Source: Candidatus Adiutrix sp. (lineage in GTDB: Bacteria; Desulfobacterota; Desulfarculia; Adiutricales; Adiutricaceae). From it: a stretch of 6,276 bases of DNA. Made by a program: the position numbers and the translations under genes. This document shows positions 1 to 5,617 of this stretch, one piece after another (the stretch's first letter is position 1; each line of letters starts with the position of its first letter). The notes under the pieces are model-generated. The model was given only the letters and a program-made list of their open reading frames with translations, was not told where the DNA came from and did not search any database. Location of the stretch: positions 1 to 6,276 of the forward strand of contig JAITBV010000237.1 of NCBI GenBank assembly GCA_031283395.1, read 5' to 3'.

Positions 1-776
1 GCCTTGAGCTGCCCCACGATGCCCTTGGCCAGGTTGGTGGGAATGGCAAAACCGATGTTGTTGCCGCCGGCCACTATGGCCGTGTTGATGCCGATGACTT
101 CGCCGGCCAGGTTGAGAAGGGGCCCCCCGGAATTGCCCAGGTTGATGGCGGCGTCGGTCTGCAAAAAATCGTCATAGGGGCCGGCGCCCAGGGAGCGGCT
201 GCGGGCCGAGAGGATGCCGGCGGTGACGGTGTGGTCCAGGCCGAAGGGGTTGCCGATGGCCACCACCCAGTCGCCGATGTTCACTTTCTGGGAATCGCCC
301 AGGACCAGAAAGGGATAGGTGCCGGCCTTCTTAAGTTTCAGGAGGGCCAGGTCGGTCTTGGGGTCGCTGCCGATTATCTCCGCGGGGATCTCCTCGCCCC
401 CGCTCAGCTTGACCATGATCTCCTCGGCCCCGTCCACTACGTGATTGTTGGTGATGACGTAGCCTTCCTTATCAAAGATGAAGCCGGAACCCTGGCCCTT
501 GGTCTTTCTTTCGCGCGGCGGGCGGCTGTCCCGGGGGAACTGTGGCCCGAAGAAGCGTTCCAGGAAGTCTTCGTTGAACTGGGGCATGGGCGGCCGGCGC
601 AACTGGCGGCCGGCCGGAGCGGTCTGGGTGACGGAGATGAAGACCACCGCCGCCTCGGCCTTGGCCACTATGGGGGCGAAGGAGGGGAGGCTGGTCAGGG
701 CCTCCTGGGCGAGGGCCGGCGCGGCGGCCAGGAGGGCGGCCAGGGCCAGAAGGACGGGCAGAGAACGGAATTTCAT
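1..776 (-). CDS. degP: Do-family (DegP/HtrA) periplasmic serine endoprotease, N-terminal part
   Basis: Secreted serine protease that degrades misfolded envelope proteins. The gene runs off the left edge; 258 residues are visible, and the usual PDZ domains would lie outside the window. Residues 1-23 form a signal peptide (basic start, Leu/Ala-rich core, ALA cleavage site before Gln24). A Pro/Arg-rich linker (about 55-93) precedes the trypsin-like domain. The full catalytic triad is visible: His112 in TNNHVVDG, Asp142 in KTDLALLKL and Ser216 in GNSGGPLLN. Spacing matches E. coli DegP (105/135/210), so the enzyme should be active. The residue before GNSGG is Leu (INLGNSGG), where Pro is commoner. 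The ATG at 776 has AAGGA about 10 nt upstream and lies 40 bp after the DUF1844 stop, so the two genes are probably cotranscribed. DegP versus DegQ/DegS cannot be decided without the C-terminus. Confidence 0.93.
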   Translation of the reverse strand, partial: MKFRSLPVLLALAALLAAAPALAQEALTSLPSFAPIVAKAEAAVVFISVTQTAPAGRQLRRPPMPQFNEDFLERFFGPQFPRDSRPPRERKTKGQGSGFIFDKEGYVITNNHVVDGAEEIMVKLSGGEEIPAEIIGSDPKTDLALLKLKKAGTYPFLVLGDSQKVNIGDWVVAIGNPFGLDHTVTAGILSARSRSLGAGPYDDFLQTDAAINLGNSGGPLLNLAGEVIGINTAIVAGGNNIGFAIPTNLAKGIVGQLK

Positions 777-816
777 GGTCGGTATCCTTTAAGGTTTGTC
801 GGCGCCGGCCCAGGGC

Positions 817-1245
817 TTACTGGCTGGCCTTGACATATTTGAGGCGCAAATCGTAGAGCAGGGTTTCCAGGAGGGCCTCCTCCTCGCTTTCCAGGTTGCC
901 CCTGGTTTTTATTTTCAGGATGCCCAGAAGGTCGATGGCGTGTTTGGCCGCCGGGAGATCGGCCGGGGAGGAGGCCTGGCCGGGCTCCGGGCTTTCCCCG
1001 AGGTTGATCAGGGCCGACGTGGCCAGACCCACCAGAAGGCCCGGGAAGGTGGGTGGAGGCAGGTCGCGGGCCCCGGGGCCCGGCCCCGGTTTGGAAGTCC
1101 GCTCCGTTGCGCCAGCCGCCGGGCCTTGGCCCAGGACGAAGTCCTGGCTGGGTGCGGGTTCGTCCCCCTCTCCCCCGGTGTCGGCGTTTATCCGGCCGTC
1201 CTTGCCGAAAAGGCGCCGGTCATTGACCACAAAATCTTCGGACAT
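817..1245 (-). CDS. DUF1844 family protein
   Basis: Small cytoplasmic protein of 142 residues with no signal peptide or membrane segment. Function is unknown. The N-terminal part (1-65) starts MSEDFVVNDRR and continues as an acidic then Gly/Pro-rich, probably disordered stretch. The conserved DUF1844 core occupies about 66-138: TFPGLLVGLATSALINLGE, then DLPAAKHAIDLLGILKIKT, then an acidic helix ending LLYDLRLKYVK. This three-helix pattern is what I recognise; it is from memory, not a search. The ATG at 1245 is chosen because GGGGAGG lies 5 nt upstream. A longer reading from a TTG at 1266 would place this Shine-Dalgarno inside the gene and is unlikely. It is the first gene of a probable operon with the downstream protease and has a good promoter at 1280-1308. 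Co-occurrence with an envelope protease hints at envelope stress, but that is inference only. Confidence 0.85.
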   Translation of the reverse strand: MSEDFVVNDRRLFGKDGRINADTGGEGDEPAPSQDFVLGQGPAAGATERTSKPGPGPGARDLPPPTFPGLLVGLATSALINLGESPEPGQASSPADLPAAKHAIDLLGILKIKTRGNLESEEEALLETLLYDLRLKYVKASQ

Positions 1246-1279
1246 GGCTTCCTCCCCGTTTTTCAAGTGTCATTTTGAT

Positions 1280-1308
1280 ATTTTAATTATCCGGCCGGGG
1301 AAAATCAA
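1280..1308 (-). promoter_or_regulatory. Sigma70-type promoter of the DUF1844-degP operon
   Basis: Read on the minus strand there is a -35 box TTGATT (1308-1303), a 17-nt spacer and a -10 box TAAAAT (1285-1280). The -10 matches consensus at 5 of 6 positions and the -35 at 4 of 6. Transcription would begin near 1273, giving a leader of about 28 nt that carries the GGGGAGG ribosome site. It lies divergent from the tRNA promoter, with about 15 bp between their -35 boxes. Confidence 0.6.
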
Positions 1309-1322
1309 GGCCGGGGCGGGCC

Positions 1323-1351
1323 TTGCCACCCGAGCTGAAAAATGCTATATT
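1323..1351 (+). promoter_or_regulatory. Sigma70-type promoter of the tRNA-Glu gene
   Basis: The -35 box TTGCCA (1323-1328) and -10 box TATATT (1346-1351) each match consensus at 5 of 6 positions and are 17 nt apart, with a TG one base upstream of the -10 (extended -10 form). The start point would fall near 1358, about 5 nt before the mature tRNA, so the 5' leader is very short. Confidence 0.7.
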
Positions 1352-1362
1352 TTCAGGTCAAG

Positions 1363-1438
1363 GGTCCCATCGTCTAGTGGTCCAGGATATCGCCCTCTCA
1401 CGGCGGAGACACGGGTTCGAACCCCGTTGGGACTGCCA
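1363..1438 (+). tRNA. tRNA-Glu (anticodon CTC)
   Basis: A 76-nt cloverleaf with the 3' CCA encoded (1436-1438). The acceptor stem is 1363-1369 with 1428-1434. The D arm has the Glu-like GTCTAGTGGTCCAGGAT. The anticodon stem 1390-1394/1402-1406 encloses the loop CTCTCAC, giving anticodon CTC at 1397-1399, which reads GAG. The T arm is 1411-1415/1423-1427 with loop TTCGAAC. The discriminator is G1435, as in E. coli tRNA-Glu. The outermost pair reads G1-U72, a wobble rather than the usual G-C. It is a single-gene unit with its own promoter and terminator. It is encoded on the opposite strand to all protein genes here and sits at the edge of the ABC-transporter block. Confidence 0.96.
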
Positions 1439-1460
1439 TACAATGTCAGCGTCTGGTTTT

Positions 1461-1497
1461 CCGGGAGCGGGTTTTGCCGGCTCCCGGTCACTGTTTT
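1461..1497 (+). terminator. Rho-independent terminator of tRNA-Glu
   Basis: An 8-bp perfect stem, CCGGGAGC (1461-1468) with GCTCCCGG (1480-1487), encloses an 11-nt loop and is followed by a weak T-run (CTGTTTTA, 1491-1498). It lies 22 nt after the tRNA CCA. It has no T-run on the minus strand, so it is unlikely to end the ABC operon that converges on it from the right. Confidence 0.65.
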
Positions 1498-1534
1498 ATG
1501 GTTTCCCTTCCCTGCCCCCTCGAATCAACCGGAT

Positions 1535-2308
1535 TCACATATTGAGATTCTGTTTGTATCGTTCTAAAAATTTAATCGTGCGTTCCGTCTTTGGGTTGTT
1601 GAAAAACTCGTTTGTGGTATTGCCTTCCACAATGTTGCCCTCGTCGAACAAATAAACGCTGTCTGATATCTCCCGCCCGAAATCTATCTCGTGAGTGACA
1701 ATGAGCATGGTCATATGCTCCTTCACCATGTCGCGTATCACTGCGAGCACCTCGCCGACCAGCTCGGGGTCGAGCGATGACGTGGGCTCGTCCAGCAGAA
1801 TGATCGACGGTTCGAGGGCCAGGGCCCGGGCTATGCCGACCCGTTGCTGCTGCCCGCCGGAAAGGCGCGAAGGGTATTCGTCCGCCTTTTCCAAAAGGCC
1901 GACCTTGTCAAGGAAAGAACGGCTTTTGTCCGCCGCCTCCTTTTTAGGGACCTTGCGGACCAAAAGCCCCTCCATCACGTTTTCCAGGGCCGTCCTGTTC
2001 TGAAACAGGTTGTAGTTCTGAAACACCATAGCCGTATGGCGGCGCAGATAAAGGATATCCTGTTTGCGCGCGGCCCGGACCTTTACGGAATACCCGCCCA
2101 GGGTTATGGTCCCCTCATCGGCGCGTTCGAGAAAATTGATGCACCTTAGGAAGGTGCTCTTGCCCGCGCCGCTGGGCCCCAGGATGGAAACGACTTCGCC
2201 CCTGGCGACTTGAAGATTCACGCCCTTGAGCACCTGAAGCTCGGCGGCGGGCGCGCGGCGGGCTTTGGCCGCCACAAACGATTTGTAAAGATTTTCCACT
2301 TTGAGCAT
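1535..2308 (-). CDS. Polar amino-acid ABC transporter, ATP-binding protein
   Basis: Cytoplasmic ATPase (257 residues) that drives the importer encoded upstream; HisP/GlnQ/TcyN type. All ABC motifs are intact: Walker A GPSGAGKST (44-52), Q-loop Gln97 in VFQNYNLFQ, signature LSGGQQQR (149-156), Walker B IILLDE (169-174) with catalytic Glu174, D-loop SSLD and switch His206 in THE. The C-terminal EFFNNPKTERTIKFL is typical of the polar amino-acid class. The usual short link between the first strand and VLKG is longer than normal here (about residues 12-26, Ala/Arg-rich), a modest insertion before Walker A. The ATG at 2308 lies 13 bp after the permease B stop. The ribosome site is weak (GCGGGAT), so translation is probably coupled to permease B. 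It is the last gene of the operon, and I see no clear terminator after it. Confidence 0.95.
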   Translation of the reverse strand: MLKVENLYKSFVAAKARRAPAAELQVLKGVNLQVARGEVVSILGPSGAGKSTFLRCINFLERADEGTITLGGYSVKVRAARKQDILYLRRHTAMVFQNYNLFQNRTALENVMEGLLVRKVPKKEAADKSRSFLDKVGLLEKADEYPSRLSGGQQQRVGIARALALEPSIILLDEPTSSLDPELVGEVLAVIRDMVKEHMTMLIVTHEIDFGREISDSVYLFDEGNIVEGNTTNEFFNNPKTERTIKFLERYKQNLNM

Positions 2309-2321
2309 ATGGATATCCCGC

Positions 2322-3026
2322 TCAATCCCGCACGGGATTCAAATGCGCCCTGGCCCTTTTTTCCGCCCACAGCACCGCCCGCTCCAGCAACAGGGACATC
2401 GCCCAGTAAATCAGCGCCGCGCCTATATACACCTCGATGAAACGGAAGGCCGGGGCGCCGGCAATGCGGGCCGCGCCCATAACATCCTTCACCGAAACGA
2501 AATAGGCGATGGAGGTCGCCTTGACCACCATTATGAACGTGTTGCCCATCGGGCGTATCAGGGCCGACAACACCTGGGGGAATACGATGCGAAAAAAGGC
2601 CCTAGACTTCGTCATGCCCACGGAAAAAGCGGCCTCAGCCTGTTCGGCCGGCACCGACAACAGCCCCGCGCGTATATTATGAAACACGTTCGCGGAGGTA
2701 CTCAGCCCGAAGGCGATTATGACCAGAAGGACTCCGGGCCAGCGCCCCCCCGATGCCGGAAGCCCCTGGGAAAACCTGATGGTGGCGATAATGGCGGGAA
2801 GGCCGTAGAACACGATAAAAAGCTGGATCAAAAGCGGAACGCTGCGGGTGATCAGCAGGAACAGGTCCACCAGTTGCGTCAGACCCGGAAGCCCCGGGCT
2901 CCGGAGCAAATGAAGGAGCGCGGCTATCGCCGTGGCCAAAAGCATCCCGCCGAAGGACAGAACCAGCGTCGTCGGAACGGCGGCCAGGGCCTCGGCGGTA
3001 ATGGGAATGATATACAAAAAGTCCAA
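2322..3026 (-). CDS. Polar amino-acid ABC transporter, permease B
   Basis: Inner-membrane channel subunit of 234 residues, HisM/GlnP/TcyM type (BPD_transp_1 fold). Hydrophobic segments lie near 11-40, 53-80, 97-115, 160-180 and 197-218, consistent with the usual five-helix HisQM topology. The N-terminal third carries the family pattern RSVPLLIQLFIVFYGLP (61-77). The EAA loop that docks on the ATPase is complete: EAAFSVGM at 131-138, then Ile147 and Pro150. It shares SVGMT-x-SR with permease A, as expected for a heterodimer. The start is a TTG at 3026, supported by AAAGGGG 8 nt upstream inside the 14-bp gap after permease A; no ATG would keep the full first helix. The gene lies between permease A and the ATPase with short gaps on both sides. 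Confidence 0.93.
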   Translation of the reverse strand: MDFLYIIPITAEALAAVPTTLVLSFGGMLLATAIAALLHLLRSPGLPGLTQLVDLFLLITRSVPLLIQLFIVFYGLPAIIATIRFSQGLPASGGRWPGVLLVIIAFGLSTSANVFHNIRAGLLSVPAEQAEAAFSVGMTKSRAFFRIVFPQVLSALIRPMGNTFIMVVKATSIAYFVSVKDVMGAARIAGAPAFRFIEVYIGAALIYWAMSLLLERAVLWAEKRARAHLNPVRD

Positions 3027-3040
3027 GCGGCGCGCCCCTT

Positions 3041-3727
3041 TCAGGCCCCGGCCGGGCTCCGCACATGCCTGCGCAGCCTGTTTTGCATAAGATGCCCGCC
3101 CAGTTCGGCCAGCGCGCAGATCGGGATGTAGATCAGCGCGGCCGCGATATAAGCTTCAATCGTTCGGAAATTGGAGGAGGAAATAAGCCGCGCTCCGGTC
3201 ATGACCCCGATCACGCCGATGGCGTAGACCAGAGGGCTCTCCTTAAAGATAGTGAAGCAGATGTTGAAGAGATTCGGCAGCGCCACCGGCAGCGCAATGG
3301 GCAAAACTATCCGCCGCATAAGCCGGCTCCGCGTCATGCCCACCGAATATCCCGCCTCGATCTGCCCAGAGGGAACGCTGTGGAGCGCGGCCAAAAGCGC
3401 CTCGGACATGAAGGCGCCCGAGTTGATCCCCAGGGCCAGGATAGCGCAGACGAATTCGCTGTCCCTCACTCCAAGCCCGCTCAAGAGACGGTTCATGGAG
3501 TAATAGACCACCAGGAGATGGATCAAGGGCGGCGTTCCCTTGATAAAAGAAACAAATACATCGCAACCCGCGCGGAGCGCGGGGACGCGGTAGTAACGCA
3601 CATAGGTGACCATTACGCCCAAGGCCGCGCCGACCGCCAGTGACGCGGCCGTCAGCCACAGCGTCTGGGGAAGATAGCCAAGCAGCTTGACGAAATACCC
3701 GGGTATGTATGAAGCGTCGAACGGAAT
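3041..3727 (-). CDS. Polar amino-acid ABC transporter, permease A (probable ATT start)
   Basis: Inner-membrane channel subunit of 228 residues by this start, HisQ/TcyL type, and partner of permease B. The EAA loop is at about 124-143 (EAGYSVGM, then Ile140 and Pro143). The substrate-side pattern FIKGTPPLIHLLVVYY takes the place of the usual R-TPLLVQ form. The family-typical N-terminus FDASYIPGYFVKLLGYLP is encoded at about 3721-3666. No ATG, GTG or TTG lies upstream of it before the in-frame stop at 3776-3778. The first standard codon, a TTG at 3622, would delete most of helix 1 and has no ribosome site. The ATT at 3727 has GGGAGG 9 nt upstream, so I choose it. The alternative is one base missing between 3728 and 3774, in which case the gene starts at the ATG at 3774 and overlaps the binding-protein stop as ATGA. 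Confidence 0.85.
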   Translation of the reverse strand: MPFDASYIPGYFVKLLGYLPQTLWLTAASLAVGAALGVMVTYVRYYRVPALRAGCDVFVSFIKGTPPLIHLLVVYYSMNRLLSGLGVRDSEFVCAILALGINSGAFMSEALLAALHSVPSGQIEAGYSVGMTRSRLMRRIVLPIALPVALPNLFNICFTIFKESPLVYAIGVIGVMTGARLISSSNFRTIEAYIAAALIYIPICALAELGGHLMQNRLRRHVRSPAGA

Positions 3728-3729
3728 GG

Positions 3730-3774
3730 CTACCGGCCTCCCTTCGGGGCCGGGGACGCGGCCCCTCTTTTCAT
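3730..3774 (-). other. 14-codon mini-ORF between binding protein and permease A
   Basis: The ATG at 3774-3772 overlaps the binding-protein stop as ATGA and opens a frame coding MKRGAASPAPKGGR. It ends at TAG (3732-3730), 2 nt before the putative ATT start of permease A. It could be a translated coupler that carries ribosomes from the binding-protein gene to the permease start. It could instead be the original permease N-terminus cut off by a one-base loss. Nothing suggests that the peptide itself has a function. Confidence 0.4.
3733..3765 (-). promoter_or_regulatory. Two overlapping GC hairpins in the intercistronic linker
   Basis: Read on the minus strand, hairpin A pairs GGGGCC (3765-3760) with GGCCCC (3751-3746) around an 8-nt loop. 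Hairpin B pairs CCGGCC (3753-3748) with GGCCGG (3738-3733) around a 9-nt loop. They share bases 3751-3748, so only one can form at a time. Hairpin B buries part of the GGGAGG ribosome site (3742-3737). No T-run follows, so this is not an intrinsic terminator. Stem-loops after binding-protein genes often stabilise that part of the message so that it is made in excess over the membrane subunits. Confidence 0.5.
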
Positions 3775-4556
3775 TTCAGGCTGCCGGTGTAGTCATCGCC
3801 GAGGAACCGCCTAGAAATGGCGGACAGGGTCCCGTCAGCCTTCAACTCCCTGAGGACGGCGTCGATCCGGTCCCTAAGGCCGGTGTTGGCCTTGGCAAAG
3901 ATGAAAAACACGTCAACCGTGTAAAGCGGTTCTGGCGCCCGGCGGACGGCCAGCCCCATATCCCTGATGGCGGTGTCGATGTTGACCGCGGGGGCGACGG
4001 TGGCCTGGCTCCGTCCGGAGATGACCAACTGCATACCCTGCACCCAGTCTCCCTCATAGTATTCCAGTATGACCGGTGTCTTGGCCGTTTCAGCATTATA
4101 TTTTGTCAGCCAGGTGTTCGGCAGGCCCGTGGCGGTGATCAGAATGGACTTGCCCTCAAGGTCTTTGACGCTGTTGAGGCCCGCGTCATCCGCGCGGGTG
4201 GCCAGGCTCATCGAGGTGAAGCCCAATGGTTCGTTCGCATAGAGATATTTGCTTTCCCGTTCGGCGTTTTTACCGAGCTGGTGGGTGATAAAGTCGATGC
4301 TTCCGCCGTCCAGCCCGAGAAACAGGCCGTCAAAATCAAAGGTTTTGAACTCGAAGCTGATATCATCCAGCTTTTCGTCCACGGCCCGTAGGACCTCCAC
4401 GTCATAACCGGTGAGATTCCCGTTGGGATCGGTGTAGCAGAACGGGGCGAAGGAACCGCTGGTCCCGACGACATAGGTGTTTTTCCCGGCTGCGGGACCG
4501 GCGGTCAGCACGAACAGGAGCGAGCTGGCCAAAAGCGTAAGTATCGGTTTTTTCAT
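3771..4556 (-). CDS. Polar amino-acid ABC transporter, periplasmic substrate-binding protein
   Basis: Secreted receptor of 261 residues, family 3 solute-binding protein (SBP_bac_3), which captures the ligand for the importer. Residues 1-24 are a signal peptide (MKKPI, hydrophobic core, then GPAAG). No lipobox Cys is present, so it should be a soluble periplasmic protein, pointing to a Gram-negative cell. The mature domain begins TYVVGTSGSFAPFCY (27-41) and continues GYDVEVLRAV (50-59). It carries the ligand-site pattern THQLGKNAERESKYLYA (91-107), with Arg100 as the likely carboxylate-binding residue. The C-terminus RELKADGTLSAISRRFLGDD is classic for the family. The pattern near Arg100 resembles cystine-type receptors, but I would not fix the ligand. 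The ATG at 4556 has GGAGG 9 nt upstream. It is the promoter-proximal gene of a four-gene operon. Confidence 0.94.
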   Translation of the reverse strand: MKKPILTLLASSLLFVLTAGPAAGKNTYVVGTSGSFAPFCYTDPNGNLTGYDVEVLRAVDEKLDDISFEFKTFDFDGLFLGLDGGSIDFITHQLGKNAERESKYLYANEPLGFTSMSLATRADDAGLNSVKDLEGKSILITATGLPNTWLTKYNAETAKTPVILEYYEGDWVQGMQLVISGRSQATVAPAVNIDTAIRDMGLAVRRAPEPLYTVDVFFIFAKANTGLRDRIDAVLRELKADGTLSAISRRFLGDDYTGSLK

Positions 4557-4585
4557 TGATGTTTTCCTCCGATGGATGAGATGAC

Positions 4586-4615
4586 CGTATAGGTCCGCCT
4601 ATTGCTTGCTAACAA
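4586..4615 (-). promoter_or_regulatory. Candidate promoter of the ABC importer operon
   Basis: On the minus strand TTGTTA (4615-4610) and TATACG (4591-4586) lie 18 nt apart, each matching consensus at 4 of 6 positions. A start near 4579 would leave a leader of about 22 nt ending in the GGAGG site of the binding-protein gene. This is a moderate match in an AT-rich 161-bp gap. It is the best candidate I found, and other sites in the gap are weaker. Confidence 0.35.
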
Positions 4616-4675
4616 TATATGCCCATATTCAAAAATTTTTCATACCCGCGCCCAAAACTTATGGTGAGCAAGTAA
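4602..4675. promoter_or_regulatory. Possible operator elements upstream of the ABC importer operon
   Basis: Three symmetric elements lie in the gap between EamA and the binding-protein gene. TTGCTTGCT (4602-4610) and AGCAAGTAA (4667-4675) form an inverted repeat, matching at 8 of 9 positions, with centres 65 bp apart (about six helical turns). AATAT (4614-4618) and ATATT (4625-4629) form a tighter palindrome that touches the candidate -35 box. AAAAATTTTT (4631-4640) is a perfect 10-bp palindrome. Together they look like a regulator-binding region, but no regulator gene is in the window. Confidence 0.3.
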
Positions 4676-4717
4676 ATTGCCCTATAGCGCCGGAAAAGTC
4701 AAGCCGCCGGGGCCAGG

Positions 4718-5617
4718 CTATCTTCTAAAAAAACCCTTAAGGGCTCCTCCGAAATTGAACGCGGCCATGCCGGCCAGTATCATGGCCCCGCCCATGATGG
4801 CCGAATCCGGGGGTTTTTCGTTGAGCAGCCAGTACCCTAAAAGGGTCGTCAAAAGCGGGGTCAGGAACATGTAATTGCTTACAGAGGCGGTCTTTCTGGC
4901 CCTGGCCAGGGCCGTTGACCATGAAAGATAGGCGACCGCGCTGGAAAAGACGCCGAGGGCGGCTATATACAGCCATTGCGCCGGCGGGGCGTTCTTTATT
5001 TCCACCAGCGCGCCCGGCGCGAAGACGAACAGGAGCATTTCGCCCATAAAGATGCTGTACATGGCCGCTTGTAAAGGCGGGTATTTTCTGGTCAGCTTGC
5101 GCTGCAGGATATTGTAGGCACTCAATAGGAAAGCCGCGCCCAGAAGCCATAAGTGGCCCTGGTTGACGCTGAACGAGCCGTGGGCGCCCACCAGGACGAT
5201 CACGCCTATGAATTCCAGGAATATGGCCCCATACTGGTAAGGCCGGATATTCTCCCCGTAGATCAGCTTGGCCAGGATAGCGGTGATGGCCGGAACCGTG
5301 GCGATAAGGACGCTGCTTTCCGAAGCTGTGGCCGTCTCGCAGCCCTTGTTGAAAGCTATTATATACAGGAAGAACCCGGAGAAACCCGAGAAGAGGAACC
5401 AGGCCAGGTCGTCTTTGGGCGGGGACTTTATTTTGAGTCTGACCGCCAGGGCGGCCAGGACGGCGGAGGCGGCAAAATATCTCAAAAATCCTAAAGCCGC
5501 GGCTGAAAAGTATTCCAGGGTGAGCCTGGTCAGGACATAGGCCAGGGACCAGAAAATTATTGTGATAAGCGCATAGGGGTGATGGCTGTTCAAGGTTTTA
5601 CCGGGCTTAGACCTCAA
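4718..5617 (-). CDS. EamA/DMT-family membrane transporter
   Basis: Inner-membrane exporter-type protein of 299 residues in the drug/metabolite transporter superfamily, with two EamA repeats (about 14-145 and 157-292) and about ten helices. The first helix is PYALITIIFWSLAYVLTRL. Repeat 1 ends with the family pattern around IYGENI...AIFLEFIGVIVLVG. Repeat 2 ends LLNEKPP...GGAMILAGM. The Arg/Lys-rich C-terminus fits a cytoplasmic tail. The substrate cannot be told; relatives export amino acids or other small metabolites. The chosen start is the TTG at 5617, with a weak GGA upstream. It overlaps the stop of the hydrolase gene by 11 bp, so translation is probably coupled. A TTG at 5593 is an alternative and would remove only 8 residues before helix 1. 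No convincing terminator follows, so read-through into the ABC operon is possible. Confidence 0.92.
   Translation of the reverse strand: MRSKPGKTLNSHHPYALITIIFWSLAYVLTRLTLEYFSAAALGFLRYFAASAVLAALAVRLKIKSPPKDDLAWFLFSGFSGFFLYIIAFNKGCETATASESSVLIATVPAITAILAKLIYGENIRPYQYGAIFLEFIGVIVLVGAHGSFSVNQGHLWLLGAAFLLSAYNILQRKLTRKYPPLQAAMYSIFMGEMLLFVFAPGALVEIKNAPPAQWLYIAALGVFSSAVAYLSWSTALARARKTASVSNYMFLTPLLTTLLGYWLLNEKPPDSAIMGGAMILAGMAAFNFGGALKGFFRR

Noticed and set aside
231..833. Plus-strand open frame of 200 codons opposite the protease gene
   Set aside because: It is antisense to a protease with a complete catalytic triad and signal peptide; its own composition (Gly/Gln/Arg-rich) resembles no family.
1068..1081. 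Perfect 14-bp palindrome GGGCCCCGGGGCCC
   Set aside because: It lies in the codons for the Gly/Pro repeat of the DUF1844 linker, where low-complexity GC codons produce palindromes easily.
1461..1487. The tRNA hairpin acting as a two-way terminator for the ABC operon
   Set aside because: On the minus strand the stem is followed by AAAACC, not by a T-run, so it fits only the plus strand.
2301..3131. Long plus-strand open frame of 276 codons opposite the permease B gene
   Set aside because: It is rich in Arg, Gly, Gln and Pro, has no recognisable domain, and is antisense to a gene with intact family motifs. It is a by-product of GC-rich codon bias.
3687..4391. Plus-strand open frame of 234 codons opposite the binding-protein gene
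   Set aside because: It is the complement of a family 3 binding protein; no domain or sensible start context is visible.
4681..4717. Terminator after EamA
   Set aside because: CCGG-type short complementarities are present, but there is no stable stem with a T-run on the minus strand.
1439..5606. Search for a direct repeat of the tRNA 3' end as an attachment site
   Set aside because: I saw no second copy of the GGTTCGAACCCC-type segment in the window and no integrase gene.
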